Origin: Mycobacterium sp. Aquia_213
Lineage (GTDB): Bacteria > Actinomycetota > Actinomycetes > Mycobacteriales > Mycobacteriaceae
Reading direction: 5' to 3'
Length of the DNA stretch: 64,000 bases
Assembly: GCF_026625985.1 (NCBI RefSeq)
Contig: NZ_CP113116.1
Span: forward strand, 3,906,001-3,970,000
The position numbers and the translations under genes were made by a program. A model generated the notes under the pieces. The model searched no databases. It was given only the letters and a program-made list of their open reading frames with translations, and was not told where the DNA came from. This document shows, piece after piece, positions 25,455-34,565 of this stretch (position 1 is its first letter; every line of letters starts with the position of its first letter).

Positions 25455-26675
25455 CTAGGACCTTTCTAAGACCATTCCCGAGGCCCTTTTGGAGACTCCC
25501 GCGGGGCTTGTAGTTGCGATTGCGCGCTGCGCTCGCTCCCGCGCCCAGCGCTGCGCGTCCAGTACCTCATCCACGGTAGCGGGTAAAACGGCCCATTGGT
25601 CGGCGGCGCTCAGCACGTCGGCGATTGTTCTGACGATGGCCGGAAAGCCGATGCGGCCGTCCAGGAAGGCCGCCGCGGCCTCTTCGTTGGCGGCGTTGTA
25701 CACCGCGGTCATGCAGCCGCCGGTCTCGCCGGCCTGCCGGGCCAGCTCGACGGCCGGGAACACGTCGCTGTCCAGCGGCTCGAATTCCCAGGTAGAGGCG
25801 GTGGTGAAGTCGCAGTACGCGGCCGCCCCGGGCACCCGCCGCGGCCAGCCCAGCGCCAGCGAGATGGGCAGCTTCATGTCCGGCGGGCTGGCCTGGGCGA
25901 TCGTCGAGCCATCGATGAACGTGACCATTGAATGAACAATCGACTGAGGGTGCACCACGACCTCGATGCGGTCGTAGGGAACGCCGAACAGCAGGTGGGT
26001 TTCGATGAGTTCGAGGCCCTTGTTCACCAGCGACGCCGAGTTCAGCGTGTTCATCGGGCCCATTGACCAGGTCGGATGGGCACCGGCCTGCTCGGGGGTG
26101 ACGGCCTCCAGGTCGGCGGCCGCCCAGCCGCGAAACGGTCCACCCGAGGCGGTCAGCACCAGCTTGGCGACCTCGTCGGGAGCGCCGCCACGCAGGCACT
26201 GGGCCAGCGCGGAGTGCTCGGAATCCACGGGCACGATCTGCCCCGGGCGCGCCGCCTTCAGAACCAGCGGACCGCCGGCGATCAGCGATTCCTTGTTGGC
26301 CAGCGCCAGCCGGGCGCCCGAGCGCAGTGCCGCCAGGGTCGGTCGCAGGCCCAGCGCCCCGACCAGGGCATTGAGCACGACGTCGGCCTCGGTCTCCTCG
26401 ACCAGCCGGGTGACCGCGTCGGGCCCGTGCCACCGGACATCACCGAGCGCCGCGGCGGCGCGCTCGTCTGCGACGGCGATGTTGGTCACCCCGGTTTCGG
26501 TGCGCTGACGGGCCAACGTGTCCGGGTTTGCCCCGCCGGCCGCCAGCCCGACCACCTCGAAGCGATCCAGGTTGGCGGCGATGACCTCCAGCGCCTGGGT
26601 GCCGATGGAGCCGGTGCTGCCCAACACCAGCACACGGATCGGACCGTCGTGCGTTGCGGTGGTCGGGGTGCTCAC
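25455..26675 (-). CDS. dxr: 1-deoxy-D-xylulose 5-phosphate reductoisomerase Dxr
   Basis: A 406-residue NADPH enzyme making MEP from DXP, the first committed step of the MEP pathway. It has the Rossmann motif GSTGSIGTQ near residue 20, metal/substrate motifs SEHSALAQCL and ASGGPFRG, and an LLFGVPYDRIE segment. I use the GTG at 26675; the longer frame reaching 26840 would cross the mpt83 promoter and has non-conserved sequence. It is transcribed divergently from mpt83. Confidence 0.95.
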   Translation of the reverse strand: MSTPTTATHDGPIRVLVLGSTGSIGTQALEVIAANLDRFEVVGLAAGGANPDTLARQRTETGVTNIAVADERAAAALGDVRWHGPDAVTRLVEETEADVVLNALVGALGLRPTLAALRSGARLALANKESLIAGGPLVLKAARPGQIVPVDSEHSALAQCLRGGAPDEVAKLVLTASGGPFRGWAAADLEAVTPEQAGAHPTWSMGPMNTLNSASLVNKGLELIETHLLFGVPYDRIEVVVHPQSIVHSMVTFIDGSTIAQASPPDMKLPISLALGWPRRVPGAAAYCDFTTASTWEFEPLDSDVFPAVELARQAGETGGCMTAVYNAANEEAAAAFLDGRIGFPAIVRTIADVLSAADQWAVLPATVDEVLDAQRWARERAQRAIATTSPAGVSKRASGMVLERS

Positions 26676-26759
26676 CCACTCATTGTGCCGCTCGGTGCTC
26701 CCTCGAGGCATTACCCCGTCGAGTTTTCGCCCGACATGCAAAGCAAGCGATTGTCGGAC

Positions 26760-26786
26760 CCATCCGTGACGTGCGTCACTCCGAAT
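26760..26786 (+). promoter_or_regulatory. SigK-type promoter of mpt83
   Basis: CCATCC at 26760-26765 and CCGAAT at 26781-26786, 15 bp apart, match the -35 and -10 words reported for mycobacterial SigK promoters. They lie 61 bp upstream of the mpt83 ATG. The same arrangement with the same spacing precedes mpt70. Confidence 0.7.
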
Positions 26787-26847
26787 CACTTCTGTTAACC
26801 GGGAGGACGGCGATAAGGCCGTGTTGAGCAAAGGAAGCAATAGTCAC

Positions 26848-27510
26848 ATGATCAACGTGCAGTCCAAGGCAGTTGCGACGGCGAGCCTCGCAGCTATTGC
26901 GATCGTGGGTTTCTCGGGGTGTTCGAGTAACAAACCCGCGGCCCAGAGTTCGACCAGCGCGACAGCTACCAGCAGCATGGCGATGTCCGCCACCACGTCG
27001 GCAACAGCGGACCCCGCCGCGGACCTCATCGGGCCGGGGTGCTCGGCTTACGCGGCGCAAAACCCCTCGGGTCCGGGTTCGGTGGCCGGGATGTCGCAGG
27101 ATCCGGTCGCGACGGCGGCGTCGAACAACCCGATGCTGACCACATTTACGTCCGCGTTGTCGGGCAAGCTGAACCCGGGCGTGAACCTCGTCGACACCCT
27201 GAACAACGGGCAGTACACGGTGTTCGCCCCGACTGACGCCGCATTCGGCAAACTTCCGCCGGCCACGGTCGACAAGCTCAAGACGGACGCTCCGCTTCTC
27301 AAGAGCATCCTGACCTACCACGTGGTGCAGGGTCAGTTGAGTCCGGCCAAAGTCGACGGCACCCACGCGACCCTGCAGGGCGCCAACTCGACGGTGACGG
27401 GTCAAGGAAACGATCTCAAGGTCAACGACGCGGGCGTGGTGTGCGGCGGGGTGCACACCGCGAACGCGACGGTGTACCTGATCGACACGGTGCTGATGCC
27501 GCCGGCCTAG
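26848..27510 (+). CDS. mpt83: Cell-surface lipoprotein Mpt83 (fasciclin domain)
   Basis: A 220-residue lipoprotein. The signal peptide ends in lipobox FSGC with lipidated Cys25, followed by a Ser/Thr/Ala-rich flexible spacer (about 26-65). One fasciclin (FAS1) domain (about 80-220) contains YTVFAPTDAAF and SILTYHVV. It is exported and anchored at the surface and is a known major antigen in M. bovis. ATG 26848 matches the M. tuberculosis start, with AAGGAAG about 10 bp upstream. It is controlled by a SigK-type promoter and ends in a strong hairpin. Confidence 0.94.
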   Translation: MINVQSKAVATASLAAIAIVGFSGCSSNKPAAQSSTSATATSSMAMSATTSATADPAADLIGPGCSAYAAQNPSGPGSVAGMSQDPVATAASNNPMLTTFTSALSGKLNPGVNLVDTLNNGQYTVFAPTDAAFGKLPPATVDKLKTDAPLLKSILTYHVVQGQLSPAKVDGTHATLQGANSTVTGQGNDLKVNDAGVVCGGVHTANATVYLIDTVLMPPA

Positions 27511-27525
27511 TACCGTTCGCCGAAC

Positions 27526-27566
27526 ACAAGGTAGGGCAGCCCGCCGAGCGGGTTGCCCTACCTTGT
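27526..27566 (+). terminator. Strong hairpin after mpt83
   Basis: An 18-bp stem of ACAAGGTAGGGCAGCCCG against CGGGTTGCCCTACCTTGT with one G-T pair closes a 5-nt loop, 16 bp after the mpt83 stop. There is no T-run, as is common for mycobacterial terminators. It may limit read-through into dipZ. Confidence 0.75.
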
Positions 27567-27643
27567 CGTCTACCCGGGTCACGGTACCGAAACTCGTTGC
27601 CGCCCTTACCAATCCATGACCACAGCGGCGACGAATACCAACC

Positions 27644-29386
27644 ATGTTGACCCTTGCTTTGGTCGGCTTCCTCGGAGGCCTGATCACCGGTATCTCACCC
27701 TGCATCCTGCCGGTGTTGCCGGTGATATTTTTCTCGGGCACCCAGCGCGGCGGCGCGGTGACGTCACCGGAATCCGAAGGTGCCGTGGCGGTTCGGCCGA
27801 AACGCGACCTCTCCGAGACCCTGCGGCCGTACCGGGTGATCGGCGGTCTGGTGCTCAGCTTCAGCGTGGTGACCCTGCTCGGCTCGGCACTGCTGTCGCT
27901 GCTGCACCTACCGCAGGACGCCATCCGCTGGATCGCGCTGGTGGCGCTGGTAGCGATCGGCATCGGTCTCATCTTTCCCAGGTTTGAGCAGCTGCTCGAG
28001 CGACCGTTCGCCCGCATCCCCCAAAAGCAAATCGCCAACCGCAGCAATGGTTTCGGGCTCGGTCTTGCGCTGGGCGTGCTTTACGTCCCCTGCGCGGGAC
28101 CCGTCCTCGCCGCCATCGTCGTGGCCGGGGCCACCTCAACCATCAGCGCCGGCCTCGTCGTGCTGACCGGCGCGTTCGCGGTCGGCGCCGCGCTGCCGCT
28201 CCTGTTCTTCGCGTTGGCCGGCCAACGGGTGGCCCAGCGTGTCAAGGCTTTTCGGAGCCGACAGCGCGAGATCCGGATCGCCGCGGGAATCGTCACGATC
28301 CTGCTCGCGGTCGCGCTGGTGTTCGACCTGCCCGCCGCGCTGCAGCGGGCCATACCGGACTACACGGGCCCACTGCAGCAGAAAGTGGGCGGCGCAGACC
28401 AAATCCGCGAGAAGCTGAACCTCGGCGGCATCGTCAACGCCCAGAACGCGCAGCTGTCGAACTGTAGCAATGGATCGCCTACCCTCGAAAGCTGTGGTCC
28501 CGCACCCGATCTCAAGGGAATCACCGAATGGCTGAACACCCCGGACGGCCAGCCGATTGCCCTGAATTCGTTGCGCGGCAAAGTTGTACTGATTGATTTC
28601 TGGGCCTATTCCTGCATCAACTGCCAACGCGCCATCCCGCATGTCGTCGGCTGGTATCACGCCTATCGGGACAGCGGTTTCGAGGTCATCGGCGTGCACA
28701 CCCCGGAGTACGCGTTCGAGAAGGTGCCGGACAATGTCGCCCGAGGCGCGGCGGATCTGGGTATCACCTATCCGATCGCGCTGGACGACGGCTTCAGCAC
28801 CTGGACGAACTATCGCAACCGATACTGGCCGGCCGAATATCTGATCGACGCCAACGGCACAGTGCGCCACATCAAGTTCGGCGAAGGCGACTACAACGTG
28901 ACCGAGAAGCTGATCAGGCAGTTGCTCACCGATGCGAAGCCGGATGTCAAACTCCCCCCGGCTGTCGACGCGGCCGACACCACCCCGCAGCCTGGCCTCA
29001 CGCCGGAAACGTATTTCGCCGTCGGCAAGATGGTGAACTACGGCGGCGGCGGCAGGTACGACGAAGGCCATGCGACATACGAATTTCCGCCGGCCTTGAA
29101 ACCCAACAGCTTTGCCTTAGCCGGACCGTGGTCACTGGACTATCAGGGCGCGACGGCCGACGGCGATAACTCGGCCGTCAAACTCAACTACCAGGCCAAA
29201 AACGTCTACATCGTCGCCGGCGGAACCGGAACCCTCACCGTGGTGCGGAACGGACAGCCGACGACGGTGCCGATCAGCGGGCCGCCGACGTCGCATCGGA
29301 TTGTCGCCGGCTACCAGGTGGGTCCCGGAACACTCGAGGTGCGGCCCAGCCGTGGGCTACAGGTGTACTCCTTCACCTACGGGTGA
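27644..29386 (+). CDS. dipZ: Thiol-disulfide membrane protein DipZ
   Basis: A 580-residue CcdA/DsbD-like protein. The N-terminal membrane domain (about 1-230, six or more helices) has paired Cys20 (GISPC) and Cys150 (YVPC), which carry electrons across the membrane. An external thioredoxin-like domain follows (about 285-430) with CINC (Cys324, Cys327). The C-terminal domain (about 440-580) is beta-rich and CBM-like. It probably supplies reducing power to exported redox proteins. It sits between mpt83 and mpt70, as in M. tuberculosis. Confidence 0.92.
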   Translation: MLTLALVGFLGGLITGISPCILPVLPVIFFSGTQRGGAVTSPESEGAVAVRPKRDLSETLRPYRVIGGLVLSFSVVTLLGSALLSLLHLPQDAIRWIALVALVAIGIGLIFPRFEQLLERPFARIPQKQIANRSNGFGLGLALGVLYVPCAGPVLAAIVVAGATSTISAGLVVLTGAFAVGAALPLLFFALAGQRVAQRVKAFRSRQREIRIAAGIVTILLAVALVFDLPAALQRAIPDYTGPLQQKVGGADQIREKLNLGGIVNAQNAQLSNCSNGSPTLESCGPAPDLKGITEWLNTPDGQPIALNSLRGKVVLIDFWAYSCINCQRAIPHVVGWYHAYRDSGFEVIGVHTPEYAFEKVPDNVARGAADLGITYPIALDDGFSTWTNYRNRYWPAEYLIDANGTVRHIKFGEGDYNVTEKLIRQLLTDAKPDVKLPPAVDAADTTPQPGLTPETYFAVGKMVNYGGGGRYDEGHATYEFPPALKPNSFALAGPWSLDYQGATADGDNSAVKLNYQAKNVYIVAGGTGTLTVVRNGQPTTVPISGPPTSHRIVAGYQVGPGTLEVRPSRGLQVYSFTYG

Positions 29387-29400
29387 TCTCAGGTTGCAAT

Positions 29401-29427
29401 CAATCCAACGGCTGATCTGCTCCGAAG
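29401..29427 (+). promoter_or_regulatory. SigK-type promoter of mpt70
   Basis: CAATCC at 29401-29406 and CCGAAG at 29422-29427, 15 bp apart, differ by one base each from the elements before mpt83 at identical spacing. They lie in the 104-bp gap between dipZ and mpt70. Confidence 0.6.
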
Positions 29428-29490
29428 AACTGATGCCGGGGTTCAGCCAGACGGGGTGGACCTCCCGGCCTATCAGGGGAGTAAATGGCC

Positions 29491-30072
29491 ATGAAAGTTC
29501 ACACACGAATTGCGGCAACCGGTTTCGCCGCCGCCGGAATCTTGGGCCTCGGAGTCAGTGTCTCGCCGAGCGCCGCGGCCGCCGATTTGGTCGGTCCGGG
29601 ATGCGCGGACTACGCGGCGGCCAATCCCAGCGGCCCCGCCTCGGTGGACGGGATGTCGGGGGTCCCTGTCGCGGTCGCGGCGTCGAACAACCCCCAGCTC
29701 ACCACACTGACCTCGGCGCTGTCGGGCAAGCTCAACCCGGAGGTGAATCTGGTCGACACCCTCAACAGCGGCCAGTACACCGTGTTCGCGCCGACTGACG
29801 CCGCGTTCAGCAAGCTTCCCGAATCCACTATCGGTCAGCTGAAGACGAATGCGGCCATGCTGAAGAGCATCCTGACCTACCACGTGGTTGCGGGCCAGCT
29901 GAGCCCGGCCAAGGTCGACGGCACCCACGCGACCCTGCAGGGCGCCAATGCGATGGTGACCGGTCAGGGCAACGGCCTGAAGGTCAACAACGCGAGCGTG
30001 GTGTGTGGCGGGGTGCCCACCGCGAACGCGACGGTGTACATGATCGACACGGTGCTGATGCCGCCGTCGTAG
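29491..30072 (+). CDS. mpt70: Secreted fasciclin protein Mpt70
   Basis: A 193-residue soluble secreted paralogue of Mpt83. The Sec signal peptide ends about residue 28 (SAAAA). One FAS1 domain then follows with YTVFAPTDAAF, SILTYHVV and a pair of Cys near the ends (GPGC, VVCGG) likely to form a disulfide. The ATG at 29485 is also possible, but GGGGAG is spaced better for 29491, where the M. tuberculosis start also falls. Confidence 0.93.
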   Translation: MKVHTRIAATGFAAAGILGLGVSVSPSAAAADLVGPGCADYAAANPSGPASVDGMSGVPVAVAASNNPQLTTLTSALSGKLNPEVNLVDTLNSGQYTVFAPTDAAFSKLPESTIGQLKTNAAMLKSILTYHVVAGQLSPAKVDGTHATLQGANAMVTGQGNGLKVNNASVVCGGVPTANATVYMIDTVLMPPS

Positions 30073-30073
30073 A

Positions 30074-30098
30074 CGCCTAGCAGCACATTGCTACGGCG
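30074..30098 (+). terminator. Possible hairpin after mpt70
   Basis: CGCC-TAGCA pairs with TGCTA-C-GGCG around a 6-nt loop with one bulge, immediately after the mpt70 stop. It is modest in stability. Confidence 0.4.
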
Positions 30099-30230
30099 CT
30101 GCATCTGTGCCGAGGTTGGTGGCCAACCAGATTCAGACGGTCGGTCACCAACCCGCGCCGAGCCGTGCCGACGCTGCGCGGCCTGTGCCAGAATATCGGC
30201 GTAAGACGATCCGATCCGAAGGGAATCGCC

Positions 30231-30485
30231 GTGGCCAGTACCGAGGTGGAGCACTACAACGGCGTCGACCCGGCCGAGGTGCCATCCGCCGCGTGGGGAT
30301 GGAGCAAGATCAACATCCGCACCTGGCACGGCGTCGGCGTGTTCGGCGTCATCTTCCTGCTGGCGATGCTGCGCGGCAATCACGTCGGCCACGTCGAGGA
30401 CAACTTCCTGATCGGGTTCGCCGCCCTCACCCTCTTCATCCTGGTGCGCGACTGGTGGGGTCGCCGGCGCGGCTGGCTCCGGTAG
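30231..30485 (+). CDS. DUF2631 small membrane protein (Rv2876-like)
   Basis: An 84-residue protein with two predicted membrane helices (about 37-53 and 61-74) separated by a His-containing loop. GTG 30231 follows GAAGGGA. It corresponds by position and pattern to M. tuberculosis Rv2876 (DUF2631). Function unknown. It ends 14 bp from the convergent ccdA stop. Confidence 0.8.
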   Translation: MASTEVEHYNGVDPAEVPSAAWGWSKINIRTWHGVGVFGVIFLLAMLRGNHVGHVEDNFLIGFAALTLFILVRDWWGRRRGWLR

Positions 30486-30499
30486 CCGTCAACCCCTGC

Positions 30500-31369
30500 T
30501 CAGCGCCGCGCTCGGCGGTGCCACGTGTTCACCAGTGCGGCAGCCAGCAGCGCGATCAACGCCACAATCCACGGCCACACGCCGTGCTGATGTACCCAGC
30601 CGGCCAACAGGCCCTGTAGCCGCCCGGCCGCAAGAATCACCGCGTCCCGGGGATCGGCCGCGGTGTTCAGCAGCCGTAACTCGTAGAGGCCGTAGTAGCC
30701 GACATAGAGCCCCACCAGCACCAGCAGCGCGCCGCCGATCCGGTTGACGAACGGCAGGATTCGCCGCAGCCGGTCGGCCAGCGCCGAGCTCGCGGTGGCG
30801 GCGGCGACGGCGAGCACGCCGACGACCAAGGTCAGGCCCGCGACGTACGCCAGATAGATCGACGCCCCGGTGAGGACCGACCCACTGCGCAAGCCCGCGG
30901 CGGTGACCGCCAGAAACGGCCCGATCGTGCACGACAGCGAGGCGATCGCATAGCTGATGCCGTAGCCGTACATGCCCACGATCGCCGGCCCGTGCTGTTT
31001 CGGAGCCCACCGCGGCCCCAACGGCCGCGGCGTCAGCGCGGTCAGCTCGCGACCCGACAGCAGCCAAATCCCTAGCCCGACAAGCACAATGCCGATCACC
31101 ACGGTTGCGTACGGCAGGTACCGCTGGACCGTCGTGGCCGCCGAGATGGTCAGCGCGCCGAACGCGCCGAACACCGTCAGAAAACCGAGGGCCATCCCCG
31201 CGGTGGCGCCCAGTGCACGCCGCAGGCCGCCGAGCGGGCTGGAGTCTTCCCCGGTGCGCTGGCCGCGCACCACCAGCAGCAGGTAGGCGGGCAGCATCGC
31301 GAACCCACACGGGTTCACCGCGGCCACCAACCCGGCAGCGAATGCCAGACCGACGAGCCCCTGGTTCAC
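30500..31369 (-). CDS. ccdA: Cytochrome c biogenesis / disulfide-reducing membrane protein CcdA
   Basis: A 289-residue protein of the DsbD/CcdA family with about six to seven membrane helices and the paired membrane cysteines in NPCGFAMLPAY and LSCTIGPF. It passes electrons from cytoplasmic thioredoxin to exported thiol proteins. The GTG start at 31369 overlaps the mpt53 stop (GTGA), so the two are coupled and Mpt53 is the likely partner. The longer frame upstream overlaps mpt53 and is not used. Confidence 0.9.
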   Translation of the reverse strand: MNQGLVGLAFAAGLVAAVNPCGFAMLPAYLLLVVRGQRTGEDSSPLGGLRRALGATAGMALGFLTVFGAFGALTISAATTVQRYLPYATVVIGIVLVGLGIWLLSGRELTALTPRPLGPRWAPKQHGPAIVGMYGYGISYAIASLSCTIGPFLAVTAAGLRSGSVLTGASIYLAYVAGLTLVVGVLAVAAATASSALADRLRRILPFVNRIGGALLVLVGLYVGYYGLYELRLLNTAADPRDAVILAAGRLQGLLAGWVHQHGVWPWIVALIALLAAALVNTWHRRARR

Positions 31370-31875
31370 TTCAGCGCGGCTACCCGGCCGGCCAGTTCCT
31401 GCTGGGACATCGCCGAGGTGGGGTTGTTGACGAACGTCGAGCTGCCGTCCGCCCGGTAGAACACGTACGCCGGCTGCCACGGCACGTTGTAGCGGGCCCA
31501 GATCGAGCCGTCGGCGTCGTTGAGGTTGGTGAAGTTCAGGCCGTACTTGGAAACGAAGGCCTGCTCAGCGCCGACGTCCGAGTGCCCGGCGATGCCGACG
31601 AAGGTGACACCGGGATTGGCGGCCGCCACCTGGGCCACTCCCGGAGCTTCGGCGTTGCAGAACGGGCAGAACGGTGCCCAGAACCAGAGCACCGCCGGTT
31701 TTCCTTGGAGGCCGGCGCCGTTGAACGGCGCACCGCTCAGCGTGGTTCCGGTGAACTGCAGCCGATCGTCGGCGGCCTGCGCCCGCGGTGCGGCCGACAC
31801 CAGGACAACCGCGACAAGGCCCGTCACGATGGCCGCGGCAAACATCTTGAAGCGCGCTAACAAGCGAACCGTCAT
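31366..31875 (-). CDS. mpt53: Secreted thioredoxin-fold protein Mpt53 (DsbE-like)
   Basis: A 169-residue exported protein. The signal peptide is cleaved near AQA-AD (about 34). A TlpA/DsbE thioredoxin domain follows with WAPFCPFC (Cys70, Cys73). In M. tuberculosis Mpt53 acts as an extracellular disulfide oxidase or isomerase. It is followed by ccdA with a 4-bp overlap. Confidence 0.93.
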   Translation of the reverse strand: MTVRLLARFKMFAAAIVTGLVAVVLVSAAPRAQAADDRLQFTGTTLSGAPFNGAGLQGKPAVLWFWAPFCPFCNAEAPGVAQVAAANPGVTFVGIAGHSDVGAEQAFVSKYGLNFTNLNDADGSIWARYNVPWQPAYVFYRADGSSTFVNNPTSAMSQQELAGRVAALK

Positions 31876-31931
31876 GCCAACCCCCTTTGCTGAACTACTA
31901 ACTCACAACACGTCGTAGCCGACCGCATGGT

Positions 31932-33026
31932 TCAGCCCTTCTCGAAGGCAAGCTGTCCGCACGCGGCGCTGATCTCGCGGCCCCGGGTGTCCCGGACCGT
32001 GCACGACACGCCTTTTGCCCGGACCCGCCGGACGAACTCGCGCTCGACGGCCTTGGGGCTGGCGTCCCAGTCACTGCCCGGGGTCGGGTTGAGCGGAATC
32101 AGGTTCACGTGCACCAGGGGTCCGAGCGCGCCATGCAGTCGCTTGCCGAGCAGGTCGGCCCGCCACGGCTGGTCGTTGACGTCGCGAATCAGCGCGTACT
32201 CGATCGACACCCGCCGGCCGGTCACGTCGCCGTAGTAGCGGGCCGCATCGAGCGCCTCGCTGATCTTCCAGCGGTTGTTGACCGGAACCAGCGTGTCGCG
32301 CAGTTCGTCGTCCGGGGCGTGCAGCGAGAGCGCCAGCGTCACGCCCAGCCGTTCGTCGGCGAGCTTGCGGATCGCCGGCGCCAGGCCGACCGTCGACACC
32401 GTCACCGAGCGGGCCGAGATGCCGAAGCCGTGCGGCGGCGCCTCGGTGATGCGCCGCACCGCGGCCAGCGTCCTGGCGTAATTGGCCAGCGGTTCTCCCA
32501 TGCCCATGAACACCACGTTCGACAGCCGGTCCGCGAACTCGTCGCGCAGCGCCACCGCGGCGGTGCGCACCTGTTCGGTGATCTCGGCCGTCGACAGGTT
32601 GCGCGTCAATCCGCCCTGGCCGGTTGCACAGAACGGGCACGCCATGCCGCAGCCCGCCTGCGACGAGATACACACGGTGTTGCGCTGCGGATAGCGCATC
32701 AGCACCGACTCGAAGGTGGTGCCATCGATGGCCCGCCACAACGTCTTTCGCGTCTGACCGGCGTCGCAGGTGACTTCGGCGGCGACGGTGAGCAGGTTGG
32801 GGAACATCGTCTCGGCGATCACGTCGCGCACGGCCGCCGGAAGGTCGGTCATCTGTCGCGGATCGGCGATCAACCGGCCGTAGTACTGGTGGGCGAGCTG
32901 CTTGGCCCGAAACGCCGGCAAGCCGAGTTCCGCGACGGCCGCCGCGCGGCCCTCCGCGTCGAGGTCGGCGAGGTGGCGCGGCGGCCTGCCCGCGCGCGGC
33001 TCATCGAACACCAATTGTTGGACCAT
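31932..33026 (-). CDS. rlmN: Dual-specificity RNA methyltransferase RlmN
   Basis: A 364-residue radical-SAM enzyme methylating C2 of adenosine 2503 in 23S rRNA and A37 of some tRNAs. The radical SAM cluster motif CGMACPFC is at 126-133. GMGEPLANY binds SAM. The relay Cys near the C-terminus lies in VSCTVRDTRG. The start at ATG 33026 (MVQQL) is preferred because the longer frame runs into the cdsA stop region. Confidence 0.95.
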   Translation of the reverse strand: MVQQLVFDEPRAGRPPRHLADLDAEGRAAAVAELGLPAFRAKQLAHQYYGRLIADPRQMTDLPAAVRDVIAETMFPNLLTVAAEVTCDAGQTRKTLWRAIDGTTFESVLMRYPQRNTVCISSQAGCGMACPFCATGQGGLTRNLSTAEITEQVRTAAVALRDEFADRLSNVVFMGMGEPLANYARTLAAVRRITEAPPHGFGISARSVTVSTVGLAPAIRKLADERLGVTLALSLHAPDDELRDTLVPVNNRWKISEALDAARYYGDVTGRRVSIEYALIRDVNDQPWRADLLGKRLHGALGPLVHVNLIPLNPTPGSDWDASPKAVEREFVRRVRAKGVSCTVRDTRGREISAACGQLAFEKG

Positions 33027-33054
33027 GACCTGTCCAGTATCGGTCAGTGACGGC

Positions 33055-33972
33055 TTAGGGAACCAAGGTGAGCACGATCCAGGCCGCGACGGCCGAGGGC
33101 AGCACACCGTCGAGCCGGTCCATCAGCCCACCGTGGCCGGGTAGCAGCCGGCCCATGTCCTTGATGCCGAGGTCCCGCTTCACCTGGGACTCCACCAGGT
33201 CACCGAGCGTGCAGCTGAGCACCAGGACGAGGCCCAGCAGCGCGCCAATCCAGGCTGGTTTGCCCGCCAATAGGGTCGCGGTCAGGATCGCCGCGGTGAT
33301 CCCGAAGACCAGTGAACCGGTGAATCCCTCCCAGGACTTCTTCGGGCTGATCGCCGGGACCATCGGATGCTTGCCGAACAGCGCCCCGATGGCGTATCCA
33401 CCGGTGTCGGAAGCGACGACGGTGATCATCAGGCAGAACACCCGTCCGGCGCCGTCGTGGGGATAGACGAGCAGGACGCCGAAGGAGGCGAACAGCGGGA
33501 CCCACGCGGCCAGGAAGACGGTGGCCGATGCGTCGCGCAGGTAGTTCGACGACAATCCGGCGGCGGGATCATTGCGGCTGGGATCCCGCATGAACAACCG
33601 CCAGACATTGCAGGCCACGACGGTGCCGCCGAAGCCTGCCAGCGCGCCGGCGGCATGGAAGGGCCAGGTCAGCCAGACGGTGACCTGGCCGCCGATCAGC
33701 AACGGGATAACGGGAATGACGTAGCCGGCCTCGCGTAGCCGTCGCACCACCTCGTGGCTGGCAATGAAAATCGCGATGGCCACGATGAGCACCCAGAACC
33801 GCGGAGCGAATACCAGCGTGGCGACGAGCAGGCCGCCGATCGCCGCGCCCACCGCGATAGCGGCGGGCAGATCGCGTCCGGCCCGGGACGTCTTCTTGGC
33901 CGGCTGCGGCGTCGTTTCCTTGGCCTCCCGCGCGTCGGACGGGCTGCCTGGGCCGGCATCGGAGGTTGGCAC
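33055..33972 (-). CDS. cdsA: Phosphatidate cytidylyltransferase CdsA
   Basis: A 305-residue integral membrane enzyme making CDP-diacylglycerol for phospholipid synthesis. About eight hydrophobic segments follow a polar N-terminus of about 38 residues. The C-terminal signature KRDLGIKDMGRLLPGHGGLMDRLD is complete. The start is GTG 33972, 22 bp after frr. The longer ORF would overlap frr and is rejected. Confidence 0.95.
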   Translation of the reverse strand: MPTSDAGPGSPSDAREAKETTPQPAKKTSRAGRDLPAAIAVGAAIGGLLVATLVFAPRFWVLIVAIAIFIASHEVVRRLREAGYVIPVIPLLIGGQVTVWLTWPFHAAGALAGFGGTVVACNVWRLFMRDPSRNDPAAGLSSNYLRDASATVFLAAWVPLFASFGVLLVYPHDGAGRVFCLMITVVASDTGGYAIGALFGKHPMVPAISPKKSWEGFTGSLVFGITAAILTATLLAGKPAWIGALLGLVLVLSCTLGDLVESQVKRDLGIKDMGRLLPGHGGLMDRLDGVLPSAVAAWIVLTLVP

Positions 33973-33994
33973 GGACTTGGTTGCTGAGCGGCCG

Positions 33995-34552
33995 CTAGAC
34001 CTCCAGCAGCTCGCCTTCTTTGTGTTTGACCAGCTCGTCGATCTGGTTGACGTACTGCTGGGTGGTCTTGTCCAGGTCCTTCTCGGCGCGGCCGACCTCA
34101 TCCTCGCCGGCCTCCCCGTCCTTGCGGATCCGGTGCAGTTCTTCCATCGACTTGCGACGGATGTTGCGCACCGAGACCTTCGCGTCTTCTCCCTTGCCCT
34201 TGGCCTGTTTCACCAGCTCTCGGCGACGTTCCTCGGTCAGCTGCGGTACCGCCACCCGAATCAGGGTGCCGTCGTTGCTCGGATTCACCCCGAGCTCGGA
34301 GTTGCGAATCGCCGTCTCGATGGCGTGTAGCTGGTTGGCCTCGTACGGCTTGATGACGACCAGCCGCGCCTCGGGGACATTGATGCTGGCCAGCTGGGTG
34401 ATCGGCGTGGTCGTGCCGTAATAGTCGATGACGATCCGGGAGAACATGCCCGGATTGGCGCGGCCGGTCCGAATGGTCGACAAGTCGTCACGGGCCACCG
34501 ACACTGCCTTCTCCATTTTCTCTTCAGCGTCGAAGAGAGCCTCATCGATCAT
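33995..34552 (-). CDS. frr: Ribosome recycling factor
   Basis: A 185-residue protein that with EF-G splits the post-termination ribosome. Full length, with the typical three-helix bundle and the conserved RTGRANP near the N-terminus and AKVSVRNIRR in the second half. It lies 13 bp downstream of pyrH in the usual pyrH-frr-cdsA order. Confidence 0.97.
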   Translation of the reverse strand: MIDEALFDAEEKMEKAVSVARDDLSTIRTGRANPGMFSRIVIDYYGTTTPITQLASINVPEARLVVIKPYEANQLHAIETAIRNSELGVNPSNDGTLIRVAVPQLTEERRRELVKQAKGKGEDAKVSVRNIRRKSMEELHRIRKDGEAGEDEVGRAEKDLDKTTQQYVNQIDELVKHKEGELLEV

Positions 34553-34565
34553 TCGCGTCTTCCCC

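Noticed and set aside
25567..26433. 288-codon minus-strand frame
   Set aside because: Out-of-frame shadow on the same strand as dxr.
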